From JAXGXJ01 sp040772905 (GTDB lineage: Bacteria > Actinomycetota > Thermoleophilia > RBG-16-64-13): a stretch of DNA of 64,000 nucleotides. The position numbers were made by a program, and so were the translations under genes. This document shows positions 44,316-53,145 of this stretch, in pieces. The notes under the pieces are model-generated. The model was not told the origin of the DNA, did no database searches, and was given only the letters and a program-made list of their open reading frames with translations. Each line of letters begins with the position of its first letter. Positions within the stretch are counted from its first letter, which is position 1. The stretch lies in the NCBI GenBank assembly GCA_040772905.1, contig JAXGXJ010000012.1:29263-93262 (forward strand), in the 5' to 3' direction.

Positions 44316-45233
44316 ATGACCAAGAAGATCATCGGCCTCTCCTGCGGCCGTAAGAACGGCAATAGCGAGCACTTCCTGAAAGCGGCGCTCATGGCCGCCG
44401 AGGAGGAGGGCGTCGAGTCGGAGATCATCCGCGCCAACGACCTCAAGCTGCTGCCCTGCAACAGTTGCTGGGCCTGCATGAAGACAGGGCGCTGCGCCAA
44501 GGACGATGCCGACTGGATCCTGGAGCAGACGCTCCTGGGCGACACCGCGGTCATCGTGTCGGCGCCGGTCTACCATCTGCGCTCGTCCAGCAACCTTATG
44601 ATCATCGCCGAGAAGACAAACCATCTCTTCTCGCGCAAACCCGATATCTTCGAGCGCCGGCGCGTCGGCGCGGCCATCTCGGTGGGCGGGTCTGGCTATG
44701 ACGGCTGGACCAGCCTGGGGCTGCTCTCCATCAACCTGTTCCTGCAGCATTTCACCACGCTCATCGACCAGGTGCAGATCGACCATTGCGCGGCTCTGGG
44801 GGCGGCACTCACTCCCGACAACGAGTGGGCCGTCGAGCGCTCGCGGCAACTGGGCAAGAACGTGGCCCGCGCCCTCGAGCTCCCCTTCGAGGAGTGGAAG
44901 TACATGGGCCAGGAGACCGGTGTCTCCTGCCCGGTGTGCCACTGCAACGTGATCTACATCGAGAAGGACCTGCCCGAGATCATGTGCCCCACCTGCGAGG
45001 TGCACGGCACCGTATCGGTGAAGGATGGGAAGTTCTCCGTGGCCTGGAACGCCGACGATGTGCGCGAGCCGCGCTTCTCGGCCCCGAAAGAAGCGCACCA
45101 CCTGGAATGGATCATGCACCACGAGCACGTGGAAGAACCGGCCCAGATCGTGCTGCCAGAGGTGCAGGAGAAGATCCAGGCCTTCAATTCGTATGGGAAG
45201 TTCATCGCACCCGAGAAGAAGGCGAGGCGCTAG
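44316..45233 (+). CDS. Iron-sulfur flavoprotein with C-terminal zinc ribbon
   Basis: A 305-aa flavodoxin-fold NADPH-dependent FMN reductase family member (IIGLSCGRKNGNSEHFLKAA, IVSAPVYHLRSSSNLMI). The compact motif CNSCWACMKTGRC at residues 48-60 is CX2CX2CX5C, as in iron-sulfur flavoproteins that bind [4Fe-4S]. A C-terminal part adds CPVCHCNVIYI...IMCPTCEVHG, a zinc-ribbon-like pair not usual in that family. It probably moves electrons between ferredoxin and the neighbouring methyl-transfer-type proteins. AAGGAG precedes ATG 44316. Confidence 0.88.
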   Translation: MTKKIIGLSCGRKNGNSEHFLKAALMAAEEEGVESEIIRANDLKLLPCNSCWACMKTGRCAKDDADWILEQTLLGDTAVIVSAPVYHLRSSSNLMIIAEKTNHLFSRKPDIFERRRVGAAISVGGSGYDGWTSLGLLSINLFLQHFTTLIDQVQIDHCAALGAALTPDNEWAVERSRQLGKNVARALELPFEEWKYMGQETGVSCPVCHCNVIYIEKDLPEIMCPTCEVHGTVSVKDGKFSVAWNADDVREPRFSAPKEAHHLEWIMHHEHVEEPAQIVLPEVQEKIQAFNSYGKFIAPEKKARR

Positions 45234-45289
45234 GCCCGCGTCGAACAGGTCGCACGATCGATCCAGAAGTGTCGCAGTGCGGAAGGAGC

Positions 45290-45430
45290 ATGCCCATGAC
45301 CATCATCCCTCTCGCCCAGGCCGTGGGCGACTTAGATGAGGCTACCGGCACCCACGTGGGTGGCGACGTCTACTGCAGGACCGCCCGAGACGGCGTCATC
45401 GCCGCCACGAACGCACCGGGAGTGGAATGA
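45290..45430 (+). CDS. 46-aa ORF translationally coupled to the second URO-D gene
   Basis: A 46-codon frame begins at ATG 45290 directly behind GGAAGGAGC and ends in TGA overlapping the next ATG (ATGATG), as real small genes in this operon do. The product begins MPMTIIPLAQAVGDLDEATG and has one Cys. No family is recognised. It could be a small subunit, a leader peptide for the downstream gene, or the remnant of a larger gene. Confidence rests on the ribosome site and overlap only. Confidence 0.45.
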   Translation: MPMTIIPLAQAVGDLDEATGTHVGGDVYCRTARDGVIAATNAPGVE

Positions 45431-46611
45431 TGGCTGAGAACGCGCATCCCCAGACCGGCGCCGATGCGGCTGCGCACGACGCCGCCGGCGGCCCGGGGGG
45501 CTTCGCCCCACACCCTCTGTTCTTCGAGCGCATGCAGCGCCTGCAGACGGCCATCGCCTGCGGCACGCCCGACCGGGCGCCTATCTCACTGGTGATGGAC
45601 CTGTTCGCAGCGAACGCGGTGGGTGCCAGCTATACAGAGTACGTGTCCAGCGTCGACCGCGCCGCGGAGATCATGCTGGCGGCGCTGGAGATGCTGGGCG
45701 ATGTGGACTCGCTGCAGTTCCCCACCTACGCGCCGGATGTGCTGGGCATGCTGTGGCTCGCGCCCATGAAGCTGCCCGGGCGCGACCTGCCCGAGCACAC
45801 GCAGTGGCAGATGGACGAGCGGGTGCGCCTGCAGCCTGAGGACTACGACAAGATCCTGGAGATGGGCTGGAGCGCCTGGCTGGGCCAGTACATCGGCAAG
45901 TATCTGGGCAACGCCGCCGTGGCTGGGCGGGCTTTGCAGGAGGCGGGTCCGCGCTGGACCATGGAGTACATGCGACGCGGCTATGCGATCCTGTCGCCGC
46001 TCACGGTCGACCATCCCTTCGAGCATCTGGCCGGGGCGCGGACGGTCAAGGAGTTCACCTTGGACCTGTTCCGCATGCCCGACAAGATACAGGCGGTCAT
46101 GGACGTCATCATGGCCGAGAAGCGCGAACAGACCCGCGGGCTCATCCGCGCCGTGGGGCAGCCCACCGGCTACTGGGTGGGCAGCTGGCGCACCGCGCCC
46201 GAGTTCCTGTCGCCCAAGTTGTGGGACCGCTTCGTCTGGCCGTATATGAAGGAGCTGGTGGAGATCGTGGCCGAGGAGGGCGGCACTCCCGTGCTCCACT
46301 ACGACGCCAACTGGGACCGCGAGATCGAGCGGCTCAAGGACCTGCCTGCCCGCAAGTGCATCCTGGAACTCGACGGCAAGACCGACATCTTCCGGGCCAA
46401 GCAGATCCTGGCCGGGCACATGTGCATCCTGGGCGACGTCCATCCGGCCATGCTGAGCCTGGGCACCGTGGCTGAGGTGAAGGCCTACTGCAAGCGCCTG
46501 CTCACCGAGGTGGGGCCGGACGGCTACATCATGGCCATGGGCTGCGCGCTCCCACCCGATGCCAAGTTCGAGAACGTCAAAGCCATGGTGGACTCGGTGC
46601 ACGAGGTCTAG
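45427..46611 (+). CDS. Uroporphyrinogen decarboxylase-family protein (methyltransferase-like), 2
   Basis: A 394-aa URO-D-fold protein: an Ala/Gly-rich N-terminal 30 residues, then RLQTAIACGTPDRAPISLVMDLFA, DVDSLQFPTYAPDVLG and late HMCILGDVHPAMLSLGTVAEVKAYC. PVLHYDANWDREIERLK occupies the place of the zinc-binding motif, with a His but no CxC partner. It lies beside its relative (42956-44299) but the two share only fold-level similarity, so substrates may differ. A compact hairpin follows. Confidence 0.83.
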   Translation: MMAENAHPQTGADAAAHDAAGGPGGFAPHPLFFERMQRLQTAIACGTPDRAPISLVMDLFAANAVGASYTEYVSSVDRAAEIMLAALEMLGDVDSLQFPTYAPDVLGMLWLAPMKLPGRDLPEHTQWQMDERVRLQPEDYDKILEMGWSAWLGQYIGKYLGNAAVAGRALQEAGPRWTMEYMRRGYAILSPLTVDHPFEHLAGARTVKEFTLDLFRMPDKIQAVMDVIMAEKREQTRGLIRAVGQPTGYWVGSWRTAPEFLSPKLWDRFVWPYMKELVEIVAEEGGTPVLHYDANWDREIERLKDLPARKCILELDGKTDIFRAKQILAGHMCILGDVHPAMLSLGTVAEVKAYCKRLLTEVGPDGYIMAMGCALPPDAKFENVKAMVDSVHEV

Positions 46612-46622
46612 GCACGCGGTCT

Positions 46623-46648
46623 CGCCCGCGGGGCAAGCCCCGCGGGCG
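46623..46648 (+). terminator. Terminator after the URO-D cluster
   Basis: CGCCCGCGGGG (46623-46633) pairs perfectly with 46638-46648 around a CAAG loop, 12 bases after the stop. Confidence 0.75.
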
Positions 46649-46729
46649 GCGCCGGTCACACGGTTCCGGTAAAATACCCAGGGCAGTACTCCGGCAGCAG
46701 ACATCCGACCTCGACCCAGGGCTGGTGGT

Positions 46730-49486
46730 ATGTCCGATCCCCTCGTCAAGAAGCTCCGCAAGATAGTGGGCGCCGCCAATGTCCTCGATGGTCTCGTCGA
46801 TCGCCAGACCTACGAGTACGATGCCTACTCCGAGCGCCATCTGCCTCGGGCCGTGGTGTTCGTCCACTCCACCGAGGAGGTCTCGCAGGTCAGCCGTCTG
46901 CTGAACGGTGAGGGCGTCCCCCTGGTCGCCCGCGGGTACGGCACCAACGTGGCCGGCGGCACCCTTGCTCTCCAGGGCGCGATCTTGCTGCAGATGGGGC
47001 GCATGAACAAGGTGCTGGAGGTGGACATCGCCAACCAGTGCGTGGTGGTGCAGGCCGGCGTGTTCAACGCCGACGTCTCGGCTGCCCTCGCTCCCCACGG
47101 CTTCTACTACGCCCCCGATCCCTCGAGTGTCACCGCCTCGTCCATCGGAGGCAACATCGCCATGAACGCCGGTGGCCCCCACTGCTTCAAGTATGGGGTC
47201 ACCTCCAACTACGTCCTGGGGCTGGAGGTCGTGTTGCCCGAGGGCCAGGTGGTGTGGCTGGGCGGCAAGACGCTCGATTCGCCCGGTCTCGAACTCGCGC
47301 GCCTGTTCGTGGGCAGCGAGGGCACTCTGGGCACGGTGACGGCGGCAGCTCTGCGCATACTGCGCCTTCCCGAGACCATCAGGACCATGCTGGCCGTATT
47401 CCCCACGGTCGAGGCGGCAGGGAAGGCTGTGTCGGACACCATCGCCCGTGGGTTGGTGCCGGCCACGCTGGAGATGATGGATAACGCCGTGGTGAATGTG
47501 GTGGAGGACGCCATGGCCTGCGGCTTCCCCCGCGATGCGGGAGCGGTGCTCCTCATCGAACTGGATGGTCTCCGCGACGGCATGGACGAGATGGCCCAGG
47601 AGATCGCCGCCATCTGTCGAGCCTGCGGGGCGCTGGAGGTGACCGTCGCCAAGGATGAGGCCGAGCGCGAGGCCCTCTGGCGTGGCCGGCGGGGGAGTTT
47701 CGCCGCCATGACGCGTCTGGCTCCCAGCTATCTGTCCATGGACGGCGTGGTGCCCCCCACGATGCTTCCCGAGGTGCTGGGCCGCGTCCGCGAGATAGGC
47801 CGTCGCCACGACCTGGGCGTGTTTACGGTGCTTCACGCCGGCGACGGCAATCTCCATCCCCTGGTGCTTTTCGACGACCGGGTGGAGGAACAGAAGAAGA
47901 ACGCCGAACTGGTGAACATGGAGATACTCGCCGCCTGTGTGGAACTGGGTGGCGCGGTGAGCGGCGAGCATGGCATAGGCGTGGAGAAACTGGAGGCCAT
48001 GCACCTGGTCTTCAGCGAGGACGACCTCCGCGTGCAGCGTCTGGTGAAGCAAGTGTTCGACCCTCGCGGTCTCTCGAACCCGGGGAAACTGTTGCCTCCC
48101 GAAGGGGCCCGCCCGGCGACGCCCGCGAAGAGCAACCGGCGCAGCGGCAGGTCGGCCGAGGTGGACGGGTCCAGGCTGGCCGAGCGGCTCGCTTCGGTGG
48201 TCGGTGGCGACAACGTGGCGGCGCCTGCGTCCATGACCATCCGCGGACTGCGTGCCCCGGTGGAGGTGTATCCCGGTGACGAGCAGCAACTGGCCGAAGT
48301 GATGCGGCTGGCCCACGCCGACCGGTTGGCGGTGTGTGTCCGGGGGGGCGGGACCAAGCTCGAATGGGGCAACAGACCGCGGGGGCTCGATCTGCTGGTG
48401 AGCACCGCCCGTCTGTGCGAGACCGTGGACCTCGATCCGGACGACCTCACCGTCACGGTGCAGGCGGGTCGTGTGGCGACGGCTCTGCGCGATGAGGTCG
48501 CCGGCGTCCGGCGCATCCTGCCTCTCTATTCGGCGCGACGCGGGCCGGCTACCGTCGGAGGAGTCATCTCGACCGGTGTGTACGGACTGCGCACGGCCGT
48601 GCGCGGGGGACTCAAGGACGTGGTGAGCGGGGTCCGCGTGGTCCTGGCCGACGGCAGTGTGGTGAAGTTTGGTGGGCGGACCATGAAGAACGTGGCCGGC
48701 TACGACATGACCAAGCTGTTCGTCGGTTCGTGCGGCACTCTGGGTGTCATCAGTGAAGCGACCGTACGCCTCTTGCCACGGCCTGATGTGCAGGCCTTGG
48801 TCATTGTGCCGAGCGGATCGCTGGAAGAGGCCGGGCGGGCGGCTCGACGCGTCTTGGGCTCGCACTTGGCTCCGGTGGCGCTCGAGGTGGCATCGCCGCG
48901 CTTCATCCCCGTGGAAGGTCCAGGCGGGCCCTCGGGGGTGTGGCTGGTGGCGGGCTTCCACGGGCATCGGGCCGAGGTGGACAGATCGGTGCGCGAAGTA
49001 GAGGAGATCGCGGGCAGACAAGCCGAACGCGTCCTTGAAGACGACGAGGCCGACGCCTTCTACGAGGCCATCCCCGCTCCCTCCGATATGGGTCCTCCCC
49101 CTCGTGACCTGGTGACGGCGCGGGCCATCGTGCCCATCGGCCAGATATGGGATCTCGCTCAGCGTGCCGTCCGCGAGGCGCAGACGGCCGGGCTGGAGAT
49201 GGCCTATCGCGTCGGGGCGGGGCGTGGTCGCATCGAGATCGTGCTCGATCTGGCTTCGGCCGGCGAACGGCAGTCACAGGCGCTGCCGTCGTATCTGGGC
49301 GGACTGCGCGCGCAGGCTCAGCAGGGCGGAGGAAGTCTCATCGTCCGCGAGGGCCTGGATCATCTGCCCTCCGATTTCGACGCTTGGGGTGACCCGGGCG
49401 CGGCTCTGGCGCTCATGAAGCGGATCAAAGAGAAGCTGGACCCCCATGACATGCTGAACCCCGGGCGCTACGTGGGGGGGATGTGA
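46730..49486 (+). CDS. GlcD-GlcE fusion: FAD-linked 2-hydroxyacid oxidase
   Basis: A 918-aa protein joining two flavin units. Residues 1-460 are GlcD-like: VPLVARGYGTNVAGGT, YYAPDPSSVTASSIGGNIAM (FAD), VFTVLHAGDGNLHP and SGEHGIGVEKLE near the C-terminal FAD-oxidase domain. A short basic linker (about 465-485) leads to a GlcE-like FAD domain (VCVRGGGTKLEWGN, ATVGGVISTGVYGLRTA, RTMKNVAGYDMTKLFVGSCG). In most bacteria these are separate genes. The stop overlaps the glcF start (TGATG). The complex oxidises glycolate or lactate and feeds electrons to the FeS subunit. Confidence 0.92.
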   Translation: MSDPLVKKLRKIVGAANVLDGLVDRQTYEYDAYSERHLPRAVVFVHSTEEVSQVSRLLNGEGVPLVARGYGTNVAGGTLALQGAILLQMGRMNKVLEVDIANQCVVVQAGVFNADVSAALAPHGFYYAPDPSSVTASSIGGNIAMNAGGPHCFKYGVTSNYVLGLEVVLPEGQVVWLGGKTLDSPGLELARLFVGSEGTLGTVTAAALRILRLPETIRTMLAVFPTVEAAGKAVSDTIARGLVPATLEMMDNAVVNVVEDAMACGFPRDAGAVLLIELDGLRDGMDEMAQEIAAICRACGALEVTVAKDEAEREALWRGRRGSFAAMTRLAPSYLSMDGVVPPTMLPEVLGRVREIGRRHDLGVFTVLHAGDGNLHPLVLFDDRVEEQKKNAELVNMEILAACVELGGAVSGEHGIGVEKLEAMHLVFSEDDLRVQRLVKQVFDPRGLSNPGKLLPPEGARPATPAKSNRRSGRSAEVDGSRLAERLASVVGGDNVAAPASMTIRGLRAPVEVYPGDEQQLAEVMRLAHADRLAVCVRGGGTKLEWGNRPRGLDLLVSTARLCETVDLDPDDLTVTVQAGRVATALRDEVAGVRRILPLYSARRGPATVGGVISTGVYGLRTAVRGGLKDVVSGVRVVLADGSVVKFGGRTMKNVAGYDMTKLFVGSCGTLGVISEATVRLLPRPDVQALVIVPSGSLEEAGRAARRVLGSHLAPVALEVASPRFIPVEGPGGPSGVWLVAGFHGHRAEVDRSVREVEEIAGRQAERVLEDDEADAFYEAIPAPSDMGPPPRDLVTARAIVPIGQIWDLAQRAVREAQTAGLEMAYRVGAGRGRIEIVLDLASAGERQSQALPSYLGGLRAQAQQGGGSLIVREGLDHLPSDFDAWGDPGAALALMKRIKEKLDPHDMLNPGRYVGGM

Positions 49487-50871
49487 TGAGCACGCAGCCT
49501 GCGCAGCCGGCTCCCGCCGAGTTCCAGGACCGCTACGAAGAGGTGGTGAAGTGCGGTCGCTGCGGCTTCTGCCAGCCGACCTGTCCCATCTTCCTCGCCA
49601 CCGGGCGCGAGGGGCACGTGGCCCGGGGCAAGCTGACCCTCTTCCGAAACATGATCGAGGGACGGTCGGAACTGACGCCCGAGATGAAGGACGCGTTCTC
49701 CAACTGTCTGCTCTGTCGGGCGTGTACAGCCACCTGCTTCTCGTCCATCCCCACCGACAAGGTGGTCGTCTCCTTCCGCCATGCCTACGCCGAGCGCTTC
49801 GGCCGGAGCTTCCTGCAGCGTCGCGTCTTTCGCGATCTGCTGCCCCGCCCGCGCCTCATGCGCACGCTGGTGCGGGCCATCTGGGCCCTGCGCCGCACCG
49901 GGCTGCCCGACTTGGCCGCGCGTCTGGGGCTGGTGGGTCTGCTCAACCCCAAGCTGGTGCGGGCTCTCGAACTGCGCTCCGGCACCCCCGGATCATTGCT
50001 GTACAACCGACTGCGCACGCGCGCGCGGGTCGAGAGTGGCGACCGGCCGGCCGGCGCGCCGGCTGCGGACGGCCTGCGTGCGGGCTACTGGATGTCCTGC
50101 GGATACAACTACGTGCTCCCCGAGGTGGGAGAGGCGACGGTCCGGGTGCTCGAGCGCCTGGGCATGAAAGTGGAGGTGCTGGACAACTGCTGCTGCGGTC
50201 TGGCTGCCTACACCTACGGCGATCTGGAAGCCGCCCGCCGCCTCGCCCGCGACAATCTGCAGAGGGTGGGCGATCTCGATCGTTACGACGTCATCGTGTC
50301 GGAGTGCGGGAGCTGCTCCGGCCACCTGAAGGAGTACGGGGAGCTTCTGGAGGGCGATCCCGAATGGAAGGAGAGGGCTGAGCATCTACAGAGCAAGGTG
50401 CGCAGCTTCAGCGAATTGGTGGCGGCGACGCCCGAGTTCTCGCGACTATCGGCCGCGCGCTCCGACGATGCGCCCCAGTCCCTCGCGCAGCCGGGCGTCG
50501 GTGCCGATGACGGGCCGACCGGCACCGTGGTCACCTACCACGAGCCTTGCCATCTGGGGCGGCGCTACCAGGACGTCACTCAGCAGCCTCGTGACATCTT
50601 GGCCTCCCTGCCGGGGGTCGTCTTCCGTGAGGCGGCTGAGTCCGATTCCTGCTGTGGTTCCGCGGGCACCTACGGCGTGGTCCATCCCGAGACCTCTGCG
50701 GCCATCATCGACCGCAAGACGGGGTTCATCCAGGCCACGGGAGCTTCCGTTGTCGCTACGGAATGTCCCACCTGCATGATGCAGTTGGCTCTCGGCATCA
50801 CTCGAGCCGACGCCGACATCGAGGTGCTGAACATCAGCCAACTCTGCGATCGGGCGTTGCAGCCGCGCTGA
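49486..50871 (+). CDS. glcF: Glycolate oxidase-type iron-sulfur subunit
   Basis: A 461-aa subunit with two N-terminal [4Fe-4S] motifs (CGRCGFCQPTCPIF and CLLCRACTATCFSS), then two CCG domains: DNCCCGLAAYTYGD...SECGSCSGHLKEYG and YHEPCHLGRR...SDSCCGSAG...TECPTCMMQL. This is the GlcF/LldE layout. ATG 49486 overlaps the GlcDE stop; GTG 49483 is also in frame. It receives electrons from the flavin protein and passes them to quinone or a heterodisulfide-like acceptor. Confidence 0.94.
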   Translation: MSTQPAQPAPAEFQDRYEEVVKCGRCGFCQPTCPIFLATGREGHVARGKLTLFRNMIEGRSELTPEMKDAFSNCLLCRACTATCFSSIPTDKVVVSFRHAYAERFGRSFLQRRVFRDLLPRPRLMRTLVRAIWALRRTGLPDLAARLGLVGLLNPKLVRALELRSGTPGSLLYNRLRTRARVESGDRPAGAPAADGLRAGYWMSCGYNYVLPEVGEATVRVLERLGMKVEVLDNCCCGLAAYTYGDLEAARRLARDNLQRVGDLDRYDVIVSECGSCSGHLKEYGELLEGDPEWKERAEHLQSKVRSFSELVAATPEFSRLSAARSDDAPQSLAQPGVGADDGPTGTVVTYHEPCHLGRRYQDVTQQPRDILASLPGVVFREAAESDSCCGSAGTYGVVHPETSAAIIDRKTGFIQATGASVVATECPTCMMQLALGITRADADIEVLNISQLCDRALQPR

Positions 50872-50873
50872 CG

Positions 50874-50894
50874 CTCAGCCCGCTCGCGGCTGAG
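50874..50894. terminator. Bidirectional hairpin between glcF and the convergent flavoprotein
   Basis: CTCAGCC (50874-50880) pairs with GGCTGAG (50888-50894) with a seven-base loop, between two convergent stops. Confidence 0.55.
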
Positions 50895-50918
50895 AGACTC
50901 CCCGCGCAGGCCCTTGGC

Positions 50919-51299
50919 TCAGAGCAGACGCTCAGCCCGGCTGTAGACCTCTTCCGCCACGATGGCAGCGGCAGCGCGCCCCGGCTTGCCGGCCGGGTTC
51001 CATCGCTTCATGTCGTCGTAGACCTCGCCCTCGGTGTGGTACTCGAAGCTCCCCTTTATCTGGTAGGGAGTGCCGTCGCTCCGGCGGAAGAGCAGCGCGC
51101 CTTTGGAACCGGCCATGATGTTCGCCTTGGTCTTGTTGAAGAAGTTGTCGGCGATCACCACCCGGTCGCCGCCGTACAACGACCAGCAGTTCACGTAGAT
51201 GATGTTCGGGGTGCCGTCGGGGGCGACGGTCGCCAGGATGGCCGGTTGGCCGTCGCGGTCCTTCCACGCATGGCGCACTTCATCAGGCAGAGCCGGCAT
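50919..51299 (-). CDS. Pyridoxamine-5'-phosphate-oxidase-like flavoprotein
   Basis: A 126-aa split-barrel protein: LPDEVRHAWKDRDGQPAILA, TVAPDGTPNIIYVNCW, VVIADNFFNKTKANIMAG and ALLFRRSD are typical FMN-binding PNPOx-like phrases. The start is ATG 51299 or GTG 51311; the latter overlaps the upstream stop (GTGA), and neither has an ideal ribosome site. It is coupled to the CoA-disulfide-reductase gene upstream on the same strand and may act as its flavin partner. Confidence 0.83.
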   Translation of the reverse strand: MPALPDEVRHAWKDRDGQPAILATVAPDGTPNIIYVNCWSLYGGDRVVIADNFFNKTKANIMAGSKGALLFRRSDGTPYQIKGSFEYHTEGEVYDDMKRWNPAGKPGRAAAAIVAEEVYSRAERLL

Positions 51300-51307
51300 G
51301 ATGTGGA

Positions 51308-53008
51308 TCACTTCTCCCGCCGGAACGGCCAGGCCATGATGCCGCCTTCCATCACGCGCACGTTGGTCCAACCGTTCGCCTCGAGGATGAGGGCTGCTTC
51401 GTAACCGCGCAGCGAGATCTTGCAGAAGGTGATGATCTCCCTGTTCTTGTCCTCGGGCAACTCGTTTAGGCGTTTGCGCAGGGCTCCCACGGGGATGAGC
51501 GTCTCGCCGACGCCCAGGCGCATCACCTCGAACTCGTCCGGGCCGCGCACGTCGAGCATGAACGGCTTGTCCGACGAATCCAGCTTGTTCTTGACCTCAG
51601 TGGCGGAGATGCCCTTCAATCTCCCCTTCATCTTGTTCTGCATGAGATGGGCGGTGGCGATGAAGTGGTCGATGGCCAGCGAGAACGGCGGCGCGTAGGG
51701 CAGGTCGGAGTTGACCAGGTCCTCCACCGACAACCCGCCCTGAAGAGCCATGGCCCATTGGGCAATCTGCTTGGCGACAGCGCCCGGGCCGACGCATTGG
51801 GCCCCGAGGATCTTGCCGGTCGACTTGTCGGCCACCAGTTTCGTCACCAGGAGCTTGGAGTCCATGAAGGCGGGCTTGTCCGGGCTGGCGTTGATGACGG
51901 TCACGATGTCGTCGAAGCCGTTCTCACGGGCAGTGTGCTCGGACAGGCCGGTCGTCCCGGCGGCATATTCGAAGATCTTGCAGATACCCGTGCTGATGGT
52001 GCCCGGGAAGGTGACCTTGGGGCCCAGAGCGGCATTCTCTCCTGCGACCCTACCCTCGAGGTTGGCGAGGTCGCCGTACGGCGCATGGATCCTCTTGCCC
52101 GTGATGCGATTGGGTATCTCGACGCAGTCCCCAGCCGCGTAGATGTCGGGATCCGAGGTCTGCATGTACTCGTTGACCACGATGCCCCCGCTGGCGCCCA
52201 CTTCCAGGCCGGCCTCTCTGGCCAGCGTGCTGTTCGGCCTGACGCCGATGGCCACCACCGCCAGTTCGCAGGGAAGCTCAGTGCCGTTGGCCAGCTTGAC
52301 ACCCGTCAGTTGTCCGTCTTCGCCCAGGAAGGCGGCCAGGCCGTTGCCGGTGATCACGTTCACTCCCTTGGAGCGCACATGGTTCTCCACCAGGCGCGCC
52401 ATCTCCCAGTCGAGAAAGGTGAGCAACTGCGGCAGCATCTCCACGGAGGTGATCTCGATGCCGGCCAGGCTCAAGGCCTCGCAGGTCTCGATGCCGATGA
52501 GCCCGCCGCCCACCACCACCGCTTTGTGGATGGTCTTCTCATCTCTGATCTTGCGCAGGTAGTCCGCGTCCTGCATGCTCTGGAGCGTGGTGATGCCGCG
52601 GAGTTCCCGGCCGGGTACCGGCGGGATCTTGGGAGCGGCACCTGTGGCCAATACCAGTGCGTCGTACGCCACCTCTTCCTGGTCATCGGTAGGCAGGTGA
52701 CGGCAGAGCACTGTCTTCTTGGCCCTATCGATGGAAAGTACCTCGGTCTCGGTCCGGGCCACGATGTTCTTGGCGTTCATGAAGTAGATGGGGTCGCGCA
52801 CCACTCCGGTGGCGCTGCAGAGGAGCGCGTTGCGATCGTCGAAGAAGCCGCCCACGTAGTAGGGATAGCCGCACGAGGCCATCGACAACTCGGGGCTCTT
52901 CTGGATGATGGTGATCTCTGCGTTCTCGTCCACACGCCGAGCCTTGGCTGCCGCCTTGGGACCCGCGGCAGAACCCCCCACGACCACGATCCGTCTGTTG
53001 CTGCCCAC
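51308..53008 (-). CDS. CoA-disulfide reductase-like flavoprotein fused to rhodanese
   Basis: A 566-aa FAD/NAD(P)H oxidoreductase with C-terminal rhodanese. The FAD motif is IVVVGGSAAGPKAA; the redox Cys46 is in LSMASCGYPYYVGG, as in CoA-disulfide reductases (Cys43 type). The NAD motif is AVVVGGGLIGIETCEAL and the second FAD motif IYAAGDCVE. The rhodanese domain (about 475-566) has its active Cys529 in ITFCKISLRGYEAA. GTG 53008 is preferred because AGGAG lies eight bases upstream; GTG 53017 would sit directly on it. Relatives reduce CoA persulfides, polysulfide or oxygen. Confidence 0.92.
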   Translation of the reverse strand: MGSNRRIVVVGGSAAGPKAAAKARRVDENAEITIIQKSPELSMASCGYPYYVGGFFDDRNALLCSATGVVRDPIYFMNAKNIVARTETEVLSIDRAKKTVLCRHLPTDDQEEVAYDALVLATGAAPKIPPVPGRELRGITTLQSMQDADYLRKIRDEKTIHKAVVVGGGLIGIETCEALSLAGIEITSVEMLPQLLTFLDWEMARLVENHVRSKGVNVITGNGLAAFLGEDGQLTGVKLANGTELPCELAVVAIGVRPNSTLAREAGLEVGASGGIVVNEYMQTSDPDIYAAGDCVEIPNRITGKRIHAPYGDLANLEGRVAGENAALGPKVTFPGTISTGICKIFEYAAGTTGLSEHTARENGFDDIVTVINASPDKPAFMDSKLLVTKLVADKSTGKILGAQCVGPGAVAKQIAQWAMALQGGLSVEDLVNSDLPYAPPFSLAIDHFIATAHLMQNKMKGRLKGISATEVKNKLDSSDKPFMLDVRGPDEFEVMRLGVGETLIPVGALRKRLNELPEDKNREIITFCKISLRGYEAALILEANGWTNVRVMEGGIMAWPFRREK

Positions 53009-53085
53009 TTCGCACACTCCTGTTCTCGCTGCGGATTCACCGGGTCCTCATGACACGGCGGAGTTCCATGTGTGATGCAACTGTA

Positions 53086-53101
53086 CTACTATTCGCAGTA
53101 G
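53086..53101. promoter_or_regulatory. Inverted repeat in divergent promoter region
   Basis: CTACT-attcgc-AGTAG lies in the AT-richer gap between the CoA-disulfide-reductase-like gene (minus) and the second DUF364 gene (plus). It is a possible shared operator; hexamers were not convincing. Confidence 0.4.
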
Positions 53102-53145
53102 ATGCCACAAGCAGTTAGATTCAATGACCATTTACAGGAGTACCC

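Noticed and set aside
46577..49021. 814-aa minus-strand ORF inside the GlcDE gene
   Set aside because: Antisense shadow rich in His/Arg/Gly repeats; the plus-strand frame is clearly the real gene.
51647..53053. 468-aa plus-strand ORF across the CoA-disulfide-reductase gene
   Set aside because: Antisense shadow of a gene with complete FAD, NAD and rhodanese motifs.
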